A model generated the notes under the pieces. It had not been told where the DNA came from and searched no databases. It worked only from the letters and a program-made list of their open reading frames with translations. From positions 1,178,001-1,242,000 of the forward strand of contig JAGTXZ010000014.1 of the NCBI GenBank assembly GCA_018398575.1: DNA of 64,000 bases. The letters are read 5' to 3'. A program made the position numbers and the translations under genes. Shown in pieces: positions 20,955-30,999 of this stretch (position 1 is the stretch's first letter; every line of letters begins with the position of its first letter). The DNA comes from Ampelomyces quisqualis. Its lineage: Eukaryota > Ascomycota > Dothideomycetes > Pleosporales > Phaeosphaeriaceae.

Positions 20955-23740
20955 CATCCTGTGGTGATGTCGGGGTAGGCTTCATCAAGATACGATCACT
21001 GACAGCCACTAGATTCTTATCATGATTGACAAATCGTATAGCCTGTTCTGTCGGATCTTGGAGGAAATGTAGATACAGACCGACGCCCCTGAAATTGAAT
21101 TTGACAGTTTACACAGCGGTACACCATTTTGATCGATCCTGCAGCTCTGCTCGTCTGTCAAACCTGCGCCTGTGACACCAATGTCAATGAAGCAGCCTGA
21201 TACGCCAACATCGCGGACAGCCCAAATTAATCACACAGCTCGAATTTTGAATTCTCTTCAGCCGTATGATCGTGGTGAGTCTTCGCAAGCGATCAACGAG
21301 CAATGATATTGGTCCAAAGCTCGTTCAGGAAGGGAATAGCTGAAAGCGGAGCGTAATCCGTATCGCCTGTGGACGCGAGTATAGAAAACCGCACACACTT
21401 TGTCAGCTGATCGATCGCCGATTAGTTTGAAGCTCGTTGGCGCTGGTCTCACGGCTGTTTCTAAGTGGTACGCAGGTTCATTCAAGGAACACATCCCCCA
21501 CGCACGTTAGACCAGCGTGAGAAGGGCACGATGTCTCTAGATCAACGAGGCTTTAATTTTGGAAATGCTGCTCATTAATTCCAGTCCGTCTCGAAAGCCT
21601 TTGGAGGTTCCAGTAAGGTGAAGTCTTGGGAAGGGCCAGAATCCGGGACCACCGGATCCATCGAGTTCTAGCGGCGACGGCGCCCAAAAGTCAGCTACGC
21701 CTCGCCTCTTCCTCCGCGCTCGCAACCTCAGCTTTCCACGTTTTTGAGCCTTTCCGACGCTTTTGACAATTTGTGACTGGCGATTGGCAAACAGCTTCCG
21801 CATAGCAAAATCTTTGCGAGGAACTCTTGCGGGTTACGCGCCCACCAGCTGTGAGCTAGGCACTCGATGAATAATGGAGCAGACCGGTGCACTCTTGGCT
21901 GCACAATAGCGTGTCCAGTATCTGCTGAGGTCCTTACCTACAAGCTACCATCGTCCGCACTACCAGGAAAGACGATGCGGAGATCCCCATCGAGAAAGAC
22001 GCAAGTATGGATGTGTTCCGTTTTGTTGAAAGTCGAGAATCATTTCGCAATTGCACTAATAGCTTGGGACCCACAGTGTGCTAATACCATATGGAGATGA
22101 TCCGAGTTGCTCGTGAAACTTGGAAAGTAAGTTGCGATCTTATGGTCTGTTCGTCAGCTGTGTTTCTGGAGCTATGAAGATTTAATGCCTGGCGACGAAA
22201 AGTGGTGGTCGATGCCAAACTGTCTTATTTACGTGCAGGTGAAGTAGCCGTACTAGATTAACAATATCAGCAAGCTCTGGATTCCATGCGCATCTAGCGA
22301 AGAAGTCTGTAAGGGCTCTTTGTTTAAACCGGGGTGGACGTGTGTTGAGACTCGCAGATGTCGTACCTCCAGTAACGTCAGTATTGGGGCGGGGGGCTAC
22401 GATATTGCCAGGACGGAACATGCGATCAGCTCGCCCAGGCTTTTATCTACATTCGGTACAAGTCTAGGCGACTCGCGATGCTATGGAGAACGAAGATCCA
22501 CAATCTCGGGCTCATCCTCAGAAGGAGGCTGGGGAAGAGCAAGCCAGCGAGAAGCTTTGCTAGCACAACTAGAAACATGAACGAACACTTCTTCGGGAAG
22601 CTCGTTCGACTTGCCGGTCGCTATTTTTGTTCATCTCTTACTTGTTATTATTGAAAGAAAGAACGCCCTCGAACCGCGAACACCTGAGCTCCCCGCCTTT
22701 TAACTAATTGCTTCCCTGCAGGCCCCTCTGGCACGCTGAGCGCTGCTGATATGGTTCGCCCAAGACAGTGATTGATCTCAAGACAATGATCTACAGATTT
22801 ACTGCAAGTATTATTGTCAATCACAGCCACGAATTTCAATCCTCCGATTTGCAGAAATGATCTGGTAATCCAAGAGGTCGATTTCATCATGCAAGCAGTA
22901 ATACCGCATCAGGAACCAGTCAACCTTGGACTAACTAGTTCCGCGCACGTGGCTTCAGCTAGTGCCAACTAGCTTAAGCTCTCCAGGCACTACTCTCATA
23001 AGTTTAGTCTTTCCTGTCAGCCGCTATGGGGCATCCTTTATGCTGGCGGCGTAGGAACTTTCCTGTCAGAATATTATTATTGAACGTGTTGTTGTGTCTG
23101 CGGGCTGTAAGCGATCGTACTGGGCCGCCACCAATCAGACCGGCCCAGAGCGAGCACAACTTTCAGCCTCACGATGATTATGTATCAGCCAAATTGTGCT
23201 GCAGTCCGACGATCTAGACTTCTCTGGTAGAAAGCTTCAAGCTTGGGGTCGACTACGGCATGTTGTTCTTGACTGGGGCCGGCTCCATGCTCCAGCTCTG
23301 GGGGTTCGCGTTGGCTGGCGCAAGCCACTTGAGCGCCTTCTGGGCGCGCTTTCAGCCTCTTTTAGTCGTATCTCTGTTCAGAGGGTTATCAATTGGGTGG
23401 GTATACGCTAGCATGTACTCTTTTCTTTGCTACCTGCTGTCTGGATCATATTGGTTGAGCTCGCGCAGTGCAAAGGCGTGCTCGCCACTGACCGTTTCGA
23501 TACTGGACAACAGAATTGGTGTGCAGCCCGCATGCTTGGCTTGGAAATGGGGAGGCTGGGTCTGATATTGGTGTGAAAAGGGCTTAGACTTGGGATAGGA
23601 TCTGGCATATATTAAGTTGTTGTAGTCCTCCCTGGTCAGAGTCTCCACCACTGATCAGTACAACACAATCACTACTCAGTACTAATACCCCACTTCACAC
23701 TCGCTTTCCGGCAACTCTCAAACACCAACCAACAATCACC
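20955..23740. other. 2.8-kb gene-poor region
   Basis: No intact gene is visible. A basic 88-codon minus frame at 21537-21803 is not recognised. A plus frame at 23260-23565 begins MLFLTGAGSMLQLWGFALAG and contains two hydrophobic stretches; this could be a piece of a transporter, but the evidence is weak. Base composition is not as TA-rich as the right end of the window. The last 100 bp include CA-rich leader sequence before the ATG at 23741. Confidence 0.4.
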
Positions 23741-24280
23741 ATGCGTTTCTCAATCATCGCCATCTCCGCCCTTGCTGGCCTCGTCGCCGCTCAGAACCCG
23801 TAAGTCCCCAACTGCTCCATCTTACAATACTTTGCTGACATGCATCTCAGCGTTCCCTCGGTCATTGCATCAGCCGTCTCCTCAATTGCCGGCGCCGCAT
23901 CTTCAGCTGCTGCTTCTCGCGTCTCTTCCGCCAACGCCTCTGTCTCTTCGGTCGTTGCTTCAGCATCTAGCCGTGCTTCCAGCGCAGCCTCATCTACTGC
24001 CGCCTCAGTTTCTAGCCGAGCTTCTGTCGCCTCGGTCTCCAGCCGTGCTTCAGTCGCCTCAGTTTCTAGCCGTGCTTCTGTAGCCTCAGCTTCTAGCCGT
24101 GCTTCTTCCGCCGCCGCTGTTGTATCGTCCGCTGCTGCGTCCGTCAATGGCTCCGCACCTCGCCCTGTCACCCCGACTGCGTCCAACCCTGCTCAGTTTA
24201 CTGGCGCTGCCGCCCCTGTTGCTGTTGGAGGACTCACCGGTGTTTTTGCCGGTATGATTGGTGTTGCTGCTCTCTTATAG
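23741..24280 (+). CDS. Ser/Ala-rich, probably GPI-anchored cell-surface protein, 162 aa
   Basis: Exon 1 is 23741..23799, the intron 23800..23850 (51 nt, gctgac branch), exon 2 23851..24280. The N-terminus MRFSIIAISALAGLVAAQ is a clear signal peptide with cleavage near residues 17-18. Residues 20-125 are almost only Ser, Ala and Val with Arg spacers; between about 24006 and 24110 the nine-residue unit SSRASVASV repeats about three times, also visible at DNA level as 27-bp units. The tail, after APRPVTPTASNPAQFTGAA, ends in a hydrophobic segment (VAVGGLTGVFAGMIGVAALL), the layout of a GPI-anchor signal. Heavy O-glycosylation would be expected. Enzymatic function is unlikely; a cell-wall role is inferred. 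Confidence 0.85.
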
Positions 24281-25028
24281 GTTCTGAGTGGCCGTTGATG
24301 CTCACTGTACATATGGTGGATAGCATGAAGCGCCGTCAAATAGCTTAGGTAATTGATTTAATGAATAATGTTGCGATGTAGAGTACAGAAAAGCACGAAA
24401 AAAATTGAAGTAACGCAACCCAATTATCTCAGTTGGTTGTAAGTTTAGTTGCATTTTGCGGTCACAGGACGTCACCGCCTGTCTTGGTGTTGCTCCCGGT
24501 AACATACGGTACCTTTGTACCCGCACCCTTCCACCTCGACTGTAATGCAGATGGAGTCATGTCTTACACAAACTTTGAGCGCCACGTAGACCTTCCCATA
24601 TCGCAACCATGGTTCAACCTAGAAACATCTTCTCCAGAAGGATTTCAATACATCTCCAATTTTCTTGCACAATACTCATAGTACATTACTCAGAAGCTTC
24701 TGTGCCTGCCTGTCCAGAGCTCAAGGAGCTTCTACAACCATAGAAGATCACTCGAATACTCCCGTCCCCAGAACGACCAACCGGAAAACAATCCACCCGA
24801 TGGAACCACCCACGGGTGCAGTGTTACTTTCCTAGCACCCTCATCCCGCACAGCATCACACTCATCTCCTTAGGACGAACCATCACAATCGTACCACGAG
24901 ATGCATAAAATCCCGTGCTCAACCCAGTCCATCACATACATTGTGTATAAAGCAAGTAATAACGTTCCTCCCTCAACAATCCCCTCTTCCCTTGCCCGCC
25001 CCATCACCGCACCTCAAGACCTTCCACC
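24281..25028. other. Intergenic region between two small surface-protein genes
   Basis: Contains the 3' flank of the first gene and a CA/CT-rich leader just before the ATG at 25029. No further gene, repeat or RNA is seen. Confidence 0.5.
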
Positions 25029-25467
25029 ATGCGCTACACACCCACGATCTTCTCACTAATCACATTCGGCCCAGCGACAGACGCACATTCAGGAACGTAC
25101 GTACTACTTTTGCCGTATCTCATACCATCCACTTATTGGCCCCCAAAAAAAACGTATACCATCCACGCCTGACTTTTTCCTACTTACTAAGCCACACCCC
25201 AGCGCAGGCTCATCCCTCGGCTCCCTACAGAGCGCCTCTGCTACTACGGCAATAATAACTGTTACGTCTATTGGCGGCGTGACGCTTACGAGCAGCGAGA
25301 TGGCGATGGCGTCGGCCAAGGAGACGGAAAAGGAGAGTGCGAGCAAGAGTGCGAGTGCGGGTACGAGTGCGAGTACGACAAGTAAGAATGTTGCGGGAGG
25401 CGTGAGGGTTGGGGAGGTGGGTGGGATGGCAGGGGTTGTTGTTGGTATGCTTGGGCTTTTAGTCTAA
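25029..25467 (+). CDS. Small Ser/Thr-rich, probably GPI-anchored protein, 110 aa
   Basis: Exon 1 is 25029..25096, the intron 25097..25202 (GTACGT donor, ttactaag branch point, ccccag acceptor), exon 2 25203..25467. The start MRYTPTIFSLITFGPATDA is a signal-like segment, less hydrophobic than that of the neighbour. The middle is Ser/Thr/Ala-rich with a short charged repeat (KETEKESASKSASAG) and the last 20 residues (MAGVVVGMLGLLV end) are hydrophobic without charge, as in GPI-anchor signals. Layout and gene structure (one intron just after the signal, same phase) match the gene at 23741, which suggests an old duplication or at least the same class; the sequences themselves are too simple to prove it. 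Confidence 0.7.
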
Positions 25468-25667
25468 TGATCTATCGAAAAGAAGGGTCATGGAGAGGCA
25501 GGGGTCTGGGAGTGGCAAGTGTACTTGAGTTAGTAAGGATCGGACTAGAACCTGCGCGAAGGTATTTGAGATTATTGATTCATTACCGATGTTTAAGCAT
25601 CGTGGACTACGCTGTGAGAGAAACGCCGAAAACCATGCATATGCTAGACCATACTGCCGATGCGGAC

Positions 25668-26648
25668 CTACAAGATAGCAATCCTCTTAACCTGCAGCCA
25701 CTGTGCCTTGGGAAGAGTGATCCTCAACGCCCCGTCCTTAAACTTGGCACTCACATTAGCCGCATCGATCCGCTCGGGGAACCTGAAGGTGCGCTCGAAT
25801 GATCCATGTGCGCGCTCCTCTTGTCGTGTCTCTTGCTGTTGCTGGGCCGGCACTTCGGGTTGGGGTTGCTGAGTGACTGCGGTTTTGATTGGCTCATCAA
25901 AAGCCTTCTCCTTACCCTTGGGTTCCTTCACCTCAGTGGGCGAGGATGGGGGAGAAGGAGAGGAGACGAGGGATGAGGTCTCGGCGCCAAGGTCTTCGTA
26001 GTCCTCTTCGACAGTTGGCTGGTAGGACTTATGGGATTGGGTGTCACTGTCTGGCGTGGAAGTACCGACGTTGGCCGTGTCGGCCTGAGTGACAGTCTCG
26101 TACTCGGGCTCAGTCTTATGCTCGACGCTTTGATCAGTGGGCTCCTGCTCGGTAGCTGGGGCAGCTGCAGCTTCCACTTGTTGTTGCTCGGGCTCCACAT
26201 TCTTCTCTTTCTCGTCTTGCCACTGGGTGTTGCCAGCGATCCTCAGAGTGTGCTCATCGGTCAACTCGATGCTAATGTTCTCCTGCTCGAAGCCCTGGAA
26301 CTCGCCGTCGACCTGCCAGCCCTGTTCAGTCTGGGTGACAGCGAACCTCGCGCGAATAGCACGCTTGCGCTGTTGTCGCTGGCGGTGTGCCTCGCGTTGG
26401 GCCTCACGGTGGGCCTCGAGTTGTGCCTGGCGTTGCGCCTCGCGTTCGGCTTCGCGGTTGATGTCGCCTAGCAGCTCATCGACCTGGCGGAAGAAGTGGT
26501 CGAAGGACGAATGCTGGGGGCGCTGGGGACGAGGACGAGAGATGCCGTAGGCATAAGCTGGTCGTGATGCCGGGGCGCAGAAGCCGAAGGGATTGCACTG
26601 CGGTGCCTGGTAGGCGGGCGCAAAGCGTGGGGTGAGGACGAAGGCCAT
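25668..26648 (-). CDS. Hsp20-type small heat-shock protein with a split alpha-crystallin domain, 326 aa
   Basis: A chaperone that binds unfolding proteins. It is a single exon from MAFVLTPRFAPAYQ. Residues 60-95 are a Glu/Arg/Gln-rich helix (EAEREAQRQAQLEAHREAQ). The first half of the alpha-crystallin domain is at about 100-145 (GWQVDGEFQGFEQENISIEL, then LRIAGNTQW) and the second half at about 280-320 (SFERTFRFPERIDAANVSAK, then GALRITLPK). Between them lie about 130 residues rich in Glu, Pro, Gln and Thr. Insertions at this place are known in Hsp30-like proteins of filamentous ascomycetes. TATAAAA on the minus strand (26801-26807) lies about 150 bp upstream; no perfect heat-shock element was found. 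Confidence 0.9.
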   Translation of the reverse strand: MAFVLTPRFAPAYQAPQCNPFGFCAPASRPAYAYGISRPRPQRPQHSSFDHFFRQVDELLGDINREAEREAQRQAQLEAHREAQREAHRQRQQRKRAIRARFAVTQTEQGWQVDGEFQGFEQENISIELTDEHTLRIAGNTQWQDEKEKNVEPEQQQVEAAAAPATEQEPTDQSVEHKTEPEYETVTQADTANVGTSTPDSDTQSHKSYQPTVEEDYEDLGAETSSLVSSPSPPSSPTEVKEPKGKEKAFDEPIKTAVTQQPQPEVPAQQQQETRQEERAHGSFERTFRFPERIDAANVSAKFKDGALRITLPKAQWLQVKRIAIL

Positions 26649-27367
26649 TGCTGGTGTCGTGGGTAGTCGTAGGCTAACTGGTGTAACTTGCTGTGTTGCT
26701 AAGGCGGCTGAGGCTCAGGTACGTTTGTAGATGTGCTGGATCTGTTGTGTTGTGGTTCTTGGAATCTGATGATAGTCGTGGGAGGAGCCGCAAACCACAC
26801 TTTTATAGGCCTCATGGCGGGCACCGCAGGCTGCCATCAGCTTGCGTCACGTTGCTGTCAAATGCTGATTCCGTAAGGACAAAGATGATGCTAGAAACAG
26901 GTCGATGGGTCGTGAAGTTTGGCCATGTTTCGAGGTTTGTCATGAAGACGCGTGAAGCTTCGCGAATCTTCTACCGTCATCGGTGCCGAAAGTGGTTAGC
27001 GCACTCATCCTTGTCGTTCTAACCTCGTGCATCACCAGACGTCTTGGTTGCCTGCAACTGCTCTATAGCTTCTTTACGGAGTACTCTCGTACATGATGTG
27101 TTTCCACTGATGATCCTTCTCCGCGAGGTCTACCACGCTTTGAAAGATGGCGCGCTCGGCTCTTCGAACGGTTTGCGCCCTTCCAGGGGAAATGTAAAAT
27201 CAGTGAGACGCTCAAATCGGGCATGTACATGTTCCGGTGTGGTGGCGAACGAAGAGCTGGGGTACGCTTGCCACAACTGGAGCCAACATAAGAATTTCGC
27301 GCCTGTCCTCAGCCCCTTTGTCTATGGCATACCCAATCCCCCGTCAAGCTGCAGATAGTCGTCGTCG
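26649..27367. other. Intergenic region upstream of the Hsp20 gene
   Basis: The left 200 bp hold the Hsp20 promoter with the TATA box at 26801-26807. The rest is the 3' flank of the BTB gene. No gene or repeat is seen. Confidence 0.5.
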
Positions 27368-28817
27368 TCAGTCTCTGTAGTCTTGCTCAATGCCCATCCC
27401 ACAGACCTCCAAGCGAACACCAATCGAGAGAGTATGATATCCCAGGACCTGTCGAACATGTTTCTGGAGGTCGCACGGGTGTAGTTCTTCTGGAAGTAGA
27501 TGATCAGGATCTGATGGAAGCCGCCGATGCCCCGACCGCGAGCCACTTTGGCTCGTGCCAGGTGTACGCCACTCTACCGCGCGTATATGGTACAGGTCGT
27601 GGTGCAGATCTTCCAAACACCTGCCATCAAATGACATGTCAAGGCGAGGAGTAAGCTTCAGTCTTTTCAACTCTTTGTAAAGGGCGCCTGACATGACGGA
27701 GCCACAGACAAACGAGTGGGACGGCTCTGCGGGGCAGATGTAGTTCTGACTACGGCAAGATTCGAGGCTCGAATAGACGTCTTCAAGCAAGTTACGGATG
27801 CGCGCAAGACGTCTCTCGTCGATTGTTTCTACTTGCGTTAGTGAGTGAGCCAACGGCCAGTAGGTACAAGGTACCTGAAACTGCATGTGGGATTGGTAGA
27901 TCCAGTGTACGCAGCGAATCGTCGGTTCCTTTGTTAATCGCAACGGCTGTTGATTTGAGAAACATGTCAGGGACGTTGAAAACACTTGCTACGCATAATT
28001 GTAACAAAAGCTCGCGACCATACGTCTTTGCCATGATATGGCCATTTCGAAGATGGCTGATCCAGATCTCCTGACAGATTTCGACTGCTTGATGACATTG
28101 GTAGTAGTCGACAAGCATGGCAATCTTTGCGACTTCTTCAAGCCTCAGCGTGTGAGGCACCTTGCGATTCCGCACGTGTATGATATTGAGAAGCGTAAGG
28201 AGAGCGACTTCGTCCCAGCCTTCAACGATAATGTAGCAACGACCATCGGCCTTCCGCATGCTCTCCGTCCAGTCCCCAGAAAGAGCTTTATCGAAGGTCT
28301 TGGAAGCAAGCTTCAAGTGAGCGGCGGAGCAGTGGTAGTGTATGTCGCCAATAGGAACGCCGTCATTGCAAGCTGTCTGGTTGTCGGGATGGACACCTGC
28401 GTCGATGCCAACGGACTCTTGCGTGTCGTCGGCGCCTTTGACCTCGTCCGCCGTGTCAGTCGGGCCGCCGCCGAATATGCTCGTATGCGTAGGCTTATCG
28501 ATTGCTTCGTTTACACTCAGTCCAGGCGAGTGTGCGAGAATTTCAGTCATGCCAAACGCACTAGGAGTTTCGGTTGTTGTTGTTGTAGTCCTGTTGACGA
28601 GAGACTCCCAGACCGCAAGTTCCGTGAGAGGGTTGCGGAGAACGATGACTGCATCGGGTGCGGGCACGATCTTGTACACCTTGTCGGCCATATTTGCGGT
28701 GCGCTGAGAGCGGGATAGGTCAGATTTGCAGGCGTGGATATCGAGTGTCGTGTTGCTGGAGAAACTGCCAACGCTGGAAGCATCGCTCTTACCGTTCAGC
28801 GCTTTCATCTCACTCAT
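27368..28817 (-). CDS. BTB/POZ-domain protein, 467 aa
   Basis: Fungal BTB proteins act as dimerising adaptors, often for cullin-3 ligases; the target here is unknown. Exon 1 is 28817..27875, the intron 27874..27829 (46 nt, GTACCT..CTAACGCAAGTAG), exon 2 27828..27368. The first 150 residues are low-complexity. The BTB core follows at about 158-260 with DIHYHCSAAHLKLASKTFDK, ALSGDWTESM, WDEVALLTLLNIIHVRN and LEEVAKIAMLVDYYQC. Exon 2 completes the usual C-terminal module: SETIDERRLARIRNLLEDVY, the Cys-containing CRSQNYICPAEPSHSFVCGS and GALYKELKRLKL. The final 60 residues (after AVEWRTPGTSQSG) are less typical and a further small intron there cannot be excluded. Confidence 0.85.
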
Positions 28818-30999
28818 TCCTTGGCAACGTCGCTTGTCGAAAGAGTATCTATCGCAATTCTTCTGAGCATGAGCTTGCCTGCGTGAAAGAATTCACCCTC
28901 TGCCATCGTCAAATCAACACACCATCATCACAAACAGACACTACTCTTACTTGCAAGCCACTCGAATGTTCTTGATCATGCAAAACATTGTAACGCTCTC
29001 CCCGACACGCAGTTCTTTTAGCATATCGTCCATTTCGTCCATCTTCCCTGATCAGCAGGCTGAGCAGGACAATCAGGTAGGACACAAAACAACTTTCAAC
29101 TCACTTGACACTGTGAAGTGCGTTCATTGTGCATATGATATGTCTCCTGTCACAAGCGTGAGATTGGTATAGCGGAGTTCCTCCACCAGAGCTGCGGGCC
29201 GAGGTGTTCCAGCACGTCCAGGTGCACAGTGATGATTGGTGGCCTGCAGACGTAGAGTTCAGCATATTCGCGGCGCAGTTGCAATACTCGATGCAATGAC
29301 AGTATTTAGACGAACTGGAGCGCAACGATAGTATGGACGGTGATATGCGATATCTGCGGTCTGCGTATCTTGAGGATGAAGAGCCCGAGTTTCGGGATCA
29401 GCGGATATGTGAGTGGCTACGTGTTGTAGGTAGCGACTGATAGCAGTCTGTTTCCTGGAATGGGACTCTAAGTTTGACGGAATTCGATGGTCGAAGGATA
29501 ATGTGAGTGAGTGGGACGGCTTGGCGCGAGTTTTTACAGTAAATAACACGAATGAAGATTTGTTGGAAACCAATGTGGTGATTTGCTAGTTTGTAGAGAC
29601 TGCATCATTTCCGCAAACTTTTTGCTCTCACCGGACGGTTGGTGTGCTGTGTTGTGGGTAGAAGCGGAAGGGCGGAAGCTGGCGGCAGCCGCTAGTTTGT
29701 GTATTGGAAGGAGCGATGTCGGTCGCGACTTCCTTGGTCGGACTACGGAGACGCACGTGACTCGTGTTCGTTGCCACGGATACTTGCCTTCACGCTCCAC
29801 CACTCTTTTTGCGCGACACGTATGTACACAGCACTGTCAGTCAGATCACATGACCGCGTTCGCGACACATGAATCCCGACGGATGGCGTTTCAGTGGCTG
29901 GCGCAAGCGAGCGAGTGAGCAGTGATGAGTGGATCGGGCCAGGCTGGCCGAGATGCGGTGCGGTCTTGGCGGCCGCGCGCATCAGGACAAACTTTCAGAG
30001 CGGGTGAATCTGCGCAAGGAGGCTCGTGTGGATGCGTGAGGCGATGACTGGCATGGCCGCTGATTGCGTCCGTTTTGGATGCAGCGAGGGCCCGATGGCC
30101 TTCTCTGCCCATGTCATGTGTGTTGACTCAACAATTTTTTTGTGAATATTCCCTCTTTGGACATGATGGCACCGTGGATCTGATAACGATACATGGCCGC
30201 GGGGGGGCGGCATGACATCATGGGCTTCACCCAGCCTGCCTTCCGGGAATCGCCCGCCGACCAGCGACCGCGGCGACGATGCAAACGGACTGCCTGGGTA
30301 TCGCGAGAATCCGCGCTTCATGAGCCATGCCCAGGGCGGCCTGGCAAATTCGCTCATGATGTATTACAACACTTTGCTGTGCCAACAGATTCCACGCACT
30401 TTCGAGAATGAGACATTTGCTGGGCTCGCCAATCAGGGGCAGCCCACCCTGGTCGTGGCTGCTTCATTCGGGTTAGGCTGACCCTAGCGCGCCTGCACGC
30501 CCGTGGATTCAGAGAGGAGCGACCCCCCAACCTCAAGCCCGTCTCCATCGGCGTCTTCGCAACACAACACCACCACCCGCCTGCCAGCACCCTCCCCCCT
30601 TCTTCACCCTCCGCCACCATTCAAACGGCCGTCTGTAGTTCGGTGCAGCTGCTGCATCTCCCATTCTTGCAGGCTTCCATTTTCTTTGCAGCTCTTCGCC
30701 CTGGTGCGCCGCTTCTCCCGACGACTGGCTGCCTGCCCACTACCACGTCACCACCTTCACAACAGCTTAACTGCTTGTTGTTCCCCTTCTCACACTCCCT
30801 CGTGTCCACTTAATATACCCTATTGCTTGTAATATCTCGCTCTTCACTTCGTTGTCCGACTCGCCCGCGCTGTTTGCCGCCACTGTTGCAACGTCAGTCT
30901 GGTCTGCGGCCTGCTAGCTCCCGGACTTGTATGCGCGCGCCACTCGCCACGACAGATGCACGCTGCTTTCTCTAGGCAGCCACTTCTACTTCTCACACC
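28818..30999. other. 2.2-kb intergenic region with a possible decayed F-box-like gene
   Basis: Plus-strand frames at 28965-29080 (MFLIMQNIVTLSPTRSSF) and 29172-29290 (GVPPPELRAEVFQHVQVHSD) are separated by a GT..AG stretch (29078-29172) and could be two exons. However the phases do not join, and the second frame soon meets a stop at about 29300. It may be a relic. The right half (30480-31000) is pyrimidine-rich and resembles a long 5' leader of the Ahc1-like gene, with a taatatacc box near 30811. Confidence 0.35.
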
